Below, one piece after another: positions 52,451-59,229 of a stretch of 64,000 bases of DNA. The translations under genes and the position numbers were made by a program. Under the pieces are notes generated by a model. It saw nothing but the letters and a program-made list of their open reading frames with translations. It searched no databases and was not told the DNA's origin. Source of the stretch: JAOUGY01 sp963825585 (lineage in GTDB: Bacteria > Actinomycetota > Acidimicrobiia > Spongiisociales > ZC4RG35); contig CAWGTX010000006.1 of assembly GCA_963825585.1 (NCBI GenBank), forward strand, positions 186,001 through 250,000, read 5' to 3'. The stretch's first letter is position 1. Each line of letters begins with the position of its first letter.

Positions 52451-53506
52451 ATGGCGGCCGACGTGATCGCCGGGTTCATGGCCGAGGCGGTCGAGCTGGC
52501 CGAACGTCATCGGCCTCATCCCAACCCGCGGGTCGGGGCCATCGTCATCGACACCTCCGGACGTGTCGTAGGCCGCGGAGCCCACCAACGACCGGGCACG
52601 GCACACGCCGAGGTGCATGCACTGGCCCAGGCAGGTCGGGCCGCCTCGGGCGGCACCATGGTGGTGACGCTCGAACCGTGCAGCCATCACGGTCGCACGC
52701 CTCCCTGCACAGAAGCCATCATCGACGCCGGTATCTCGCAGGTGTGGGTGGGAGTGCTCGATCCGGACGGCCGTGTCTCGGGGTCCGGGGTCGAGCGGTT
52801 GCGGGCGGCGGGTGTCGCCGTGGACCTGGTCCCCGATGGTCAGGCGCTCGAGATGCTCGATCCGGGCTACTTCCATCATCGACGAACCGGTCGTTCCCGG
52901 GTCATCCACAAGGCCGCCCTCACCCTCGACGGTCAGATCGCCGCCGTGGACGGAACGTCCCAGTGGATCTCCGGTCCCGACGCCCGATCCGATGCCCACC
53001 TGCTGCGGGCCTCGGTCGACGCCGTGCTGGTGGGGACGGGCACCGTCTTCGCCGATGACCCTCGGCTCGACGTCCGTCTTCCCGACTATGACGGGCCACA
53101 ACCACGGGCGGTCATCATCGCCGGAAGTCGACCGTTGCCGGCCCGTGCCGCCATCTACGACAGGGATCCGCTCGTGATCGCCACCGCGCCGATCCAGGTG
53201 CCGGCTGAGCTGGTGGTGGTGGCGGGTCGGGGTGGCAGGGTGGACCTGGCTGCGGCCCTCGCAGCCACCGCCGATGCAGGTCTGCTCGATGTCCTGGTCG
53301 AGGGTGGTGCGGGCGTCTCGGCCTCGTTGTGGGAGGAGGGTCTGATCGATGCCGGGGTCTGGTATCTGGCAGGCCGGATCGCCGGAGGGATAGGGCGCGG
53401 GGTGTTCGATCGTCCGTTCGGGTCGATCGACGAGGCCCGTCGCATCGAGATGATGGCGATCTCGTCCATCGGCCCCGACATACGGGTCGAGTGGCGGCTC
53501 ATCTGA
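52451..53506 (+). CDS. ribD: Bifunctional diaminohydroxyphosphoribosylaminopyrimidine deaminase/reductase
   Basis: Second and third steps of riboflavin synthesis. The N-terminal deaminase has HPNPRVGAIV, HAEVHAL (zinc His and catalytic Glu) and PCSHHGRTPPC (zinc cysteines). The C-terminal reductase begins about residue 150 with RPHIHKA-like VIHKAALTLDGQIA and contains DVLVEGGAGVS. 351 residues, normal. No FMN riboswitch fits in the one-base gap. Confidence 0.94.
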   Translation: MAADVIAGFMAEAVELAERHRPHPNPRVGAIVIDTSGRVVGRGAHQRPGTAHAEVHALAQAGRAASGGTMVVTLEPCSHHGRTPPCTEAIIDAGISQVWVGVLDPDGRVSGSGVERLRAAGVAVDLVPDGQALEMLDPGYFHHRRTGRSRVIHKAALTLDGQIAAVDGTSQWISGPDARSDAHLLRASVDAVLVGTGTVFADDPRLDVRLPDYDGPQPRAVIIAGSRPLPARAAIYDRDPLVIATAPIQVPAELVVVAGRGGRVDLAAALAATADAGLLDVLVEGGAGVSASLWEEGLIDAGVWYLAGRIAGGIGRGVFDRPFGSIDEARRIEMMAISSIGPDIRVEWRLI

Positions 53507-53532
53507 CCGTCCGCGACCCGGCGGGCTTCTTG

Positions 53533-53538
53533 TACCCT
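53533..53538 (+). promoter_or_regulatory. Candidate -10 box TACCCT before ribE
   Basis: TACCCT is exactly 6 nt before the ribE ATG at 53545 in the 38-bp gap after ribD. It would allow ribE-ribBA-ribH to be expressed separately. Confidence 0.4.
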
Positions 53539-53544
53539 TTCGGC

Positions 53545-54144
53545 ATGTTCACAGGCATCGTCGAAGAATTGGGCGCGGTGACCGGGGCGCAGACCTCCGA
53601 GGGCGGCAAGCGCATGACCATTCTCGGTCCGCTCACCGCCACCGACCTGTCGGTGGGTGATTCGATCGCCGTCAACGGCACCTGTCTGACCGCGGTGGCG
53701 GTCGACAAATGGGCTTCCACGTTCGATGTCGAGCTGGTTCTCGAGACGCTCGACCGCACGAGCCTTGGCGCAGTGGGGGTGGGCTCGAGAGTCAATCTCG
53801 AGCGGGCGATGCCGGCTGCGGGACGGTTCGACGGCCACATCGTTCAGGGGCACGTCGACGGTGTTGGTGTGGTGGCGACCGTGCGGGCCGATGGGATGGG
53901 CCGACGGCTCGGCATCGACCTCCCCGAGGCGCTCGGTCGGTATGTGGTCGAGAAGGGCTCGATCACCGTCGATGGGGTCAGCCTGACGGTGGCGGCCCTC
54001 GACGGGCGCCGCGTCGAGATCGCCCTCATACCGCACACGCTCGAGGTGACCACCCTTGGAGCGAAGACGGAGGGAGATCGCGTCAACCTGGAAGTGGATA
54101 TCCTCGCCAAGTACGTCGAGCGGCTGATGGAGACCCGATCGTGA
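53545..54144 (+). CDS. ribE: Riboflavin synthase alpha chain
   Basis: Dismutates two lumazines to riboflavin. The 199-residue protein is the two-barrel type: MFTGIVEELGAV is the standard start, NGTCLTA marks barrel one, then FDGHIVQGHVDG and VDGVSLTV mark barrel two, ending in VNLEVDILAKYVERL. The longer open frame before 53545 belongs to another frame of ribD. The stop overlaps the ribBA GTG. Confidence 0.95.
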   Translation: MFTGIVEELGAVTGAQTSEGGKRMTILGPLTATDLSVGDSIAVNGTCLTAVAVDKWASTFDVELVLETLDRTSLGAVGVGSRVNLERAMPAAGRFDGHIVQGHVDGVGVVATVRADGMGRRLGIDLPEALGRYVVEKGSITVDGVSLTVAALDGRRVEIALIPHTLEVTTLGAKTEGDRVNLEVDILAKYVERLMETRS

Positions 54145-55370
54145 CCTTTGCATCCACTGAGGAGCTCATCGAAGCCTTCTCGCTCGGTGAGATCGTGATC
54201 GTGGTCGACGACGCCGACCGCGAGAACGAGGGCGATCTGATCGTTGCCGCCGACCTCGTCACCGATGAGCAGATGGCCTTCATGATCCGCCACACCAGCG
54301 GCATCATCTGCCTCCCCATGGAGGAGGATCGACTCGACCAGCTGCAGCTACCGCAGATGGTCCGGGTGAACACCGATCGCCGTCACACCGCCTTCACCCA
54401 GTCGATCGACGCCCGGGAAGGGGTCAGCACCGGGATCTCCGCATCCGACCGCACCCGGACGGTACGCGCCGCCATCGACCCGATCACCAAACCCACCGAC
54501 CTGGACCGTCCAGGACACATCTTCCCCCTCCGGGCCGACCCCGGTGGCGTTTTGAAGCGTGCGGGACACACCGAGGCGGCCGTCGACCTCGCCCGCCTGG
54601 CCGGCAGGTACCCGGCCGGCGTCCTCTCCGAGATCATGAACGACGACGGAACCGTTTCGCGGCTGCCGGAGTTGGAGCGGTTCGCCAAGGAGCACGGATT
54701 GCTGATGGGCACCATCGCCGATCTCATCGCCTATCGCCGGGTTCAGGAGGGCAAACTGGTCGAGCGTGTGGTGGAATCGAGGATCCCCACGAAGCATGGG
54801 TGGTTCCGGGCTGTCGGCTACCGCTCCCGGCTCGACGGAAGAGAACACGTGGCCTTCGTCACCGGCGAGATCGGCGACGGGGCCGACGTGCTGACCCGGG
54901 TCCACTCCGAGTGCCTCACCGGCGATGTGTTCGGCTCACTCCGATGTGACTGTGGCGGCCAACTCGACAACGCCCTCGCCGCCGTGGCAGCCGAGGGTCG
55001 GGGAGTCGTGCTCTACATCCGCGGCCACGAAGGCCGTGGAATCGGGTTGTTCCACAAGCTGGCCGCCTACAACCTCCAGGACGCCGGGCGTGACACGGTC
55101 CAGGCGAACCAGGACCTGGGGTTGCCGATCGACAGCCGCGATTACGGCATGGGCGCGCAGATCCTCTACGACCTCGGGGTCCGGTCGATGCGGCTCCTCA
55201 CCAACAATCCGACCAAGCGGGCCGGGATCGAGGGCTACGGGCTCGAGATCGTGGAGCGGGTGCCGCTGGTGGTCGAGGCCAACGACCACAACCGGGCGTA
55301 CCTCGAGACGAAACAGCAGCGCATGGGTCATGTGTTCGGGGTCGATCTGCCTGACGGGACCGACCTGTGA
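54141..55370 (+). CDS. ribBA: Bifunctional 3,4-dihydroxy-2-butanone-4-phosphate synthase/GTP cyclohydrolase II
   Basis: Makes both precursors of the riboflavin ring. The RibB part (about residues 1-205) has DADRENEGDLI, RHTSGIICLPM, and GHTEAAVDLARLAG. The RibA part begins near residue 210 and includes HSECLTGDVFGSLRCDCGGQLD (zinc cysteines) and RGHEGRGIGL. 409 residues. Start is GTG at 54141 inside the ribE stop (GTGA); its own stop overlaps ribH. Confidence 0.95.
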   Translation: MTFASTEELIEAFSLGEIVIVVDDADRENEGDLIVAADLVTDEQMAFMIRHTSGIICLPMEEDRLDQLQLPQMVRVNTDRRHTAFTQSIDAREGVSTGISASDRTRTVRAAIDPITKPTDLDRPGHIFPLRADPGGVLKRAGHTEAAVDLARLAGRYPAGVLSEIMNDDGTVSRLPELERFAKEHGLLMGTIADLIAYRRVQEGKLVERVVESRIPTKHGWFRAVGYRSRLDGREHVAFVTGEIGDGADVLTRVHSECLTGDVFGSLRCDCGGQLDNALAAVAAEGRGVVLYIRGHEGRGIGLFHKLAAYNLQDAGRDTVQANQDLGLPIDSRDYGMGAQILYDLGVRSMRLLTNNPTKRAGIEGYGLEIVERVPLVVEANDHNRAYLETKQQRMGHVFGVDLPDGTDL

Positions 55371-55828
55371 CCGCCCAGGAGGTCGTTCCCGGACGGCTCC
55401 CCACCAGGGCCGGGGTGGTGATGGCCCAATTCAACGAGGCGATCACTGCCCGGCTGGCCGAAGGTGCCGTCGAGGCGCTCGAGGAGGCAGGGGTGGAGGA
55501 CATCCTGATCGCCCGGGTACCCGGTGCCCTCGAGTTGGGGTTGGTCGCTTCCGGCATGCTCGAGGCGGGCTGCGAAATCGTCGTGGCCGTGGGAGCGGTC
55601 ATCAAGGGCGAGACCGATCATTACGAGTACGTCGCGGGGGAGGCGTCGCGGGCGCTCACCGAGGTGGCGTTGCGCAGCGGGCGCCCGGTCGGTAACGCCG
55701 TCCTGACCGTGCGTGACTACGAACATGCCGTCGATCGTTCGCTCCCCGGGCCTTCCAACAAGGGCCGGGAGGCCGCCGAGGCGGCCATGGCCGCCTTCCG
55801 GATGTTGGCCGGTCTCGGCGTCACGTGA
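55367..55828 (+). CDS. ribH: 6,7-dimethyl-8-ribityllumazine synthase
   Basis: Condenses the two RibBA/RibD products. The 153 residues contain AQFNEAITARLAEGA, VPGALELGLVA and GAVIKGETDHYEYVAGEA with the catalytic histidine. Last gene of the rib cluster. GTG start overlaps ribBA by 4 bp. It is followed by a 215-bp gap holding the infC leader. Confidence 0.95.
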   Translation: MTAQEVVPGRLPTRAGVVMAQFNEAITARLAEGAVEALEEAGVEDILIARVPGALELGLVASGMLEAGCEIVVAVGAVIKGETDHYEYVAGEASRALTEVALRSGRPVGNAVLTVRDYEHAVDRSLPGPSNKGREAAEAAMAAFRMLAGLGVT

Positions 55829-55870
55829 AGCCGCGGCCGGTCCGGGGCTTCGCTCCCTGCAACTGGCCGC

Positions 55871-55876
55871 TATGAT
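55871..55876 (+). promoter_or_regulatory. Candidate promoter -10 TATGAT for the infC operon
   Basis: TATGAT fits the consensus exactly. The -35 about 17 bp upstream (TTCGCT) is weak. Transcription from here would give a leader of about 160 nt before infC, ending in the terminator at 55996. Confidence 0.5.
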
Positions 55877-55995
55877 CACGGGGAACAACCAGGCAACAAG
55901 CGGAGGCCGCTGTCTCCCACCCGGCCGCACATCGGCGAGCCGAGGTCACGATCACGAAGTCCGACCGACGCGGGCGGGCTTCGTTCTCAGTTGAG

Positions 55996-56022
55996 GCAGC
56001 ACTTCCCCGTGCTGCCTTTTTC
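55996..56022 (+). terminator. Intrinsic terminator/attenuator in the infC leader
   Basis: GGCAGCAC, loop TTCCCC, GTGCTGCC, then a run of five T. The 8-bp perfect stem and T-run directly before the infC ribosome site indicate a transcription attenuator rather than an end of the rib operon only. Similar leaders control infC-rpmI-rplT in other bacteria. Confidence 0.75.
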
Positions 56023-56043
56023 ACATCGATCAGGAGGTCAAAG

Positions 56044-56697
56044 ATCGCTGACTTGCGCGTGAACGGATACATCCGTGCCCAGGAGGTGCGGGTGGTGGCG
56101 CCCGACGGTTCCCAGATCGGGGTCAAGAAGCTGTCGGAGGCCCTGTGGCTGGCGGAACAGTTGGGACTCGACCTCGTCGAGGTCGCCCCGAACGCCAAAC
56201 CGCCGGTTTGCCGGCTCATGGACTACGGCAAGTTCAAGTACGAGCAGTCCGTTCGCGATCGAGAAGCCCGCAAGAAGCAGACCCGTACCGTGATCAAGGA
56301 AGCGCGGCTCACCCCCCGCATCGCCGAGCACGATTTCCAGATGCAGGCGCGGCGGACCATGGAGTGGCTGGGCGAAGGTGACAAGGTCAAGGTGACGGTT
56401 CGGTTCCGGGGACGTGAGCGCGAGCGGCCGGAGTTCGGCCAGAGAGTGCTCGATCGCCTGGTCGAGCAGATCGGCGACTACGGCACCATCGAGCAGTTCC
56501 CGAGCTTCGAGGGTCGCAATCTGATCATGACGCTCGCGCCCAACAAACGGCGTCCCAAGGACGTCGAGGTACACGACGTCGAACAGCACGAGCACGACGT
56601 CGAAGTGCACGACGTCGAAGTGCACGATGCGGACGAGCAGGACCCGTCGACGATCGATGAGCCTTCCGGCCCCGCGGCCGGCGACGAAGAAGAATGA
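56044..56697 (+). CDS. infC: Translation initiation factor IF-3, ATC start, with extended acidic tail
   Basis: IF-3 checks start codons on the 30S subunit. Reading from ATC 56044, which has AGGAGG (56033-56038) at the right distance, gives IADLRVNGYIRAQEVRVV, the exact family N-terminus. TTG 56053 and GTG 56059 are too far from that site. infC genes are known to use ATT/ATC starts for autoregulation. The two domains are normal (PPVCRLMDYGKFKYEQ; RFRGRERERPEFG). A tail of about 45 residues follows LAPNKRRP, with HDVEVHDVE repeats and an acidic end, absent from usual IF-3. 217 residues. Confidence 0.92.
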   Translation: MADLRVNGYIRAQEVRVVAPDGSQIGVKKLSEALWLAEQLGLDLVEVAPNAKPPVCRLMDYGKFKYEQSVRDREARKKQTRTVIKEARLTPRIAEHDFQMQARRTMEWLGEGDKVKVTVRFRGRERERPEFGQRVLDRLVEQIGDYGTIEQFPSFEGRNLIMTLAPNKRRPKDVEVHDVEQHEHDVEVHDVEVHDADEQDPSTIDEPSGPAAGDEEE

Positions 56698-56707
56698 GGA
56701 GGGCTTC

Positions 56708-56902
56708 ATGCCCAAGATGAAGACACACCGTGGCATGGCCAAGCGCGTGAAGATCTCCGGATCGGGACGCCTCATGCGTTCCCAGGCCGGGCGCGGACAC
56801 AACCTGCTCGCCAAGGGCAACGACCGGTTCCGCCGCCTCAAGGGCGACACCGACCTTGCTCCCGGTGATGCGAAGGTCACCAAGCGGATGCTCGGCAAGT
56901 AG
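56708..56902 (+). CDS. rpmI: 50S ribosomal protein L35 (bL35)
   Basis: 64 residues starting MPKMKTHRGMAKRVKISGSG, with the basic RGHNLLAKGNDRFRRLKG. The ATG at 56708 has GAGGAGGG 4-10 nt upstream; the longer frame is a shadow in infC. Middle gene of infC-rpmI-rplT. Confidence 0.95.
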   Translation: MPKMKTHRGMAKRVKISGSGRLMRSQAGRGHNLLAKGNDRFRRLKGDTDLAPGDAKVTKRMLGK

Positions 56903-56915
56903 CAGGGAGGGAGTC

Positions 56916-57266
56916 ATGGCTCGCGTCAAACGGGCGGTACACGCCAAGAAGAAGCACAAGAAGGTTCTGGATCGCGCCAGCGGCTACAAGGGCGCCAAGT
57001 CCAGGCGGTTCAAGTCTGCCAATGAGCAGGTGATGCACGCCATGCAGGACGCCTACAACGACAGGCGTACCCGCAAGGGCGATTTCCGGAAGCTGTGGAT
57101 CCAGCGGATCAACGCCGCAGCCCGCCAGAACGGCACCACCTATTCGCAGCTCATCGCCGGCCTCAAAGCCGCCGAGATCGAGGTCGATCGGAAGATGCTG
57201 GCCGATATGGCCGTCAACGATCCCGCTGCCTTCAAGCAGCTGGTCGACGCCGCCAAGGGCGTCTGA
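56916..57266 (+). CDS. rplT: 50S ribosomal protein L20 (bL20)
   Basis: 116 residues starting MARVKRAVHAKKKHKKVLDRASGYKG, the long basic extension that helps 23S rRNA folding, then the globular domain RDFRKLW-type DFRKLWIQRINAAARQNG. The ATG at 56916 is preceded by CAGGGAGGGAG. In other bacteria L20 represses its own operon through the leader; I saw no clear L20 mimic here. Confidence 0.95.
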   Translation: MARVKRAVHAKKKHKKVLDRASGYKGAKSRRFKSANEQVMHAMQDAYNDRRTRKGDFRKLWIQRINAAARQNGTTYSQLIAGLKAAEIEVDRKMLADMAVNDPAAFKQLVDAAKGV

Positions 57267-57280
57267 CCGACCTGCTGTCG

Positions 57281-58054
57281 ATGGAGCCGGTTCGCTCGCC
57301 ACGCAACGCCAAGGTGGTCGAAGCGAGCCGGCTTCTTCGCGCCCGGGAACGGCGTGCGACCGGTCTGACCCTGCTGGAAGGCCCCCATGTCCTGGCCGAG
57401 GCGGTGGCGGCCGGGGCCGACATCCGTCGCATCTTCGCCCTGGCCAGTGACCATGCCGCCGAGGAGGCCGCCGGACGCAGTGGCGCCGAGTTGGTGGTGG
57501 TCGAGCAAGCGGCGCTCGATCGCCTAGCCCCGACCGAATCTCCCCGCGGGCCGATCGCGGTGATGACGATTCCGTCGCCGATGCACGGCCGGGGCGACAC
57601 CGTGATGCTGGCCGTCACCGATCCCGGCAACGCCGGAACCATCATCCGGACTGCTGCCGCTTTCGGCTTCGATGTTCACGCCGCCGAAGGGGCGGTGGAT
57701 CTGTGGTCGCCCAAGGTCGTGCGGGCCGGAGCCGGCGCCCACTTTCGAACCCGGTTGGTTCAGGAGTGCCCGACAGCCCACATCGCAACGGTGGTGAGCG
57801 GAGGTGTGGCGCCGCGCAACCTGGCATCCGTTTTGGATCCGAACCGCCCCTGGGCGGTGCTCGTGGGTTCGGAAGCCCACGGTCTCCCGGCCGGAGTGGC
57901 GGACTCGGCGGAGGTGAAGGTCACGATCCCGATGCCGGGGGGTACCGAGAGCCTCAACGCCGCCGTCGCCGCCGCCATCGTCATCTACGAGGTGGCGGGG
58001 TGGCGGGCTGGGTTTCCCAGCGCCGACCTCGCTAATGTCGCCACCCCGCCCTGA
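57281..58054 (+). CDS. SpoU/TrmH-family RNA 2'-O-methyltransferase
   Basis: Knotted SPOUT methyltransferase using SAM. The N-terminal substrate-binding domain has SRLLRARERRATGLTLLEGPHVLAEAV; the catalytic domain has motif 1 AVTDPGNAGTIIRTAAAFG, motif 2 VLVGSEAHGLP and motif 3 IPMPGGTESLNAAVAAAIVIYE. Start is ATG 57281, 14 bp after rplT; the longer frame is a shadow. The position between rplT and pheS is standard for the 23S rRNA or tRNA enzyme of this group. Target base not known. 257 residues. Confidence 0.9.
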   Translation: MEPVRSPRNAKVVEASRLLRARERRATGLTLLEGPHVLAEAVAAGADIRRIFALASDHAAEEAAGRSGAELVVVEQAALDRLAPTESPRGPIAVMTIPSPMHGRGDTVMLAVTDPGNAGTIIRTAAAFGFDVHAAEGAVDLWSPKVVRAGAGAHFRTRLVQECPTAHIATVVSGGVAPRNLASVLDPNRPWAVLVGSEAHGLPAGVADSAEVKVTIPMPGGTESLNAAVAAAIVIYEVAGWRAGFPSADLANVATPP

Positions 58055-58061
58055 GGAAGGT

Positions 58062-59102
58062 ATGGAGGAGTTGGAAACGGTCGTGGCTACCGCCCCCGAA
58101 CTGGTGGCGGCGGCCCGGACACTTGAAGAGCTCGAGACGCTCGACGCCGATCTGCTCGGCAAGCGATCCAAGTTGATGGAGCTGCAGCGCTCGATCGGCG
58201 GCCTTCCGCCCGAGGAGAAACCCCGAGTCGGTCAGGCGTTGCAGTCGGCGCGGGCCCGCCTCGAGGCGGTGTTCGCGGCACGCCGCGCCGCTCTCGAGGT
58301 CGAAGCCGCCAACGCCCTGCTCGAAGGCGATCGGGTCGACGTGACCCTGGAGGCGCTCTCGCTCCCGCTCGGTGCCGCCCATCTGATCCAGCAGACGATC
58401 GACGAGGTGTGTGACATCTTCATCGGGCTCGGCTACATGATGGCCGAAGGGCCCGAGGCCGAGATCGGCTGGTACAACTTCGACGCTCTCAACACCCCGC
58501 CCACCCATCCGAGTCGGGCCGAGTCCGACACCATGTACCTCGACTTCGGGGACCGCGGCGACGAGTCGCTCCTCCGAACCCAGACCTCGCCGATGCAGGC
58601 CCGCTGGATGGAGTCGCACCAGCCTCCGGTCCATGTCGTGGTGCCAGGCAAGGTGTATCGCACCGACACGATCGACGCCAGCCATCTTCCCGTCTTCCAC
58701 CAGATCGAGGGTCTGGCGGTCGACACCGACATCACCTTCAGCGACCTCAAAGGGACGTTGGCGCACTTTGCCCGGGAGTTCTTCGGGTCGGCGACCACCG
58801 TTCGTCTCCGCCCGCACTTCTTTCCGTTCACCGAACCGTCAGCCGAACTGGACGTGTCCTGTTTCGCCTGCGATGGCGGACAGGCCGGATGCCGGGTGTG
58901 CGGTGGGGCCGGATGGCTCGAGATGCTCGGGTGCGGCATGGTCGACCCGAACGTCTTCGAGGCGGTCGGCTACGACCCCGCTCGGGTGACCGGATTCGCC
59001 TTCGGGATGGGTGTGGAGCGGCTGGCGATGGTGCGCCACGACATCCACAACATTCGCCACTTCATCGAGAACGACATCCGGTTCCTGAGGCAGTTCACAT
59101 GA
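58062..59102 (+). CDS. pheS: Phenylalanyl-tRNA synthetase alpha subunit
   Basis: Catalytic half of the alpha2beta2 enzyme. The 346-residue protein has an N-terminal coiled coil, HPSRAESDTMYL, LLRTQTSPMQARWM, HQIEGLAVD, and motif 3 GFAFGMGVERLAMVRH. The cysteines CFACDGGQAGCRVC are typical of actinobacterial PheS. ATG 58062 has GAGGAAGG just before it; ATG 58035 is 20 bp inside the methyltransferase and lacks a site. pheT follows after 127 bp with heptads. Confidence 0.94.
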   Translation: MEELETVVATAPELVAAARTLEELETLDADLLGKRSKLMELQRSIGGLPPEEKPRVGQALQSARARLEAVFAARRAALEVEAANALLEGDRVDVTLEALSLPLGAAHLIQQTIDEVCDIFIGLGYMMAEGPEAEIGWYNFDALNTPPTHPSRAESDTMYLDFGDRGDESLLRTQTSPMQARWMESHQPPVHVVVPGKVYRTDTIDASHLPVFHQIEGLAVDTDITFSDLKGTLAHFAREFFGSATTVRLRPHFFPFTEPSAELDVSCFACDGGQAGCRVCGGAGWLEMLGCGMVDPNVFEAVGYDPARVTGFAFGMGVERLAMVRHDIHNIRHFIENDIRFLRQFT

Positions 59103-59150
59103 CGTCCGAGCACGTACTCGCGAGAACTTACGGCTGGGTCGCGATCAGAG

Positions 59151-59186
59151 CGCAGAACGCAGAACGCAGAACGCAGAACGCCCGGA
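59151..59186. repeat. GCAGAAC heptad repeats between pheS and pheT
   Basis: Four GCAGAAC units followed by GCCCGGAG, the same end as the heptads at 44066-44097. The tract ends about 44 bp before the pheT ATG. The rest of the 127-bp gap has no recognisable signal. Confidence 0.8.
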
Positions 59187-59229
59187 GTGGCGCCTGTGGG
59201 GTCGGCCGCGTCGGGTTGGGGAGTAGGCG

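Noticed and set aside
52440..52470. FMN riboswitch before ribD
   Set aside because: ribD starts one base after the upstream stop; there is no room and no RFN motif in the operon gaps.
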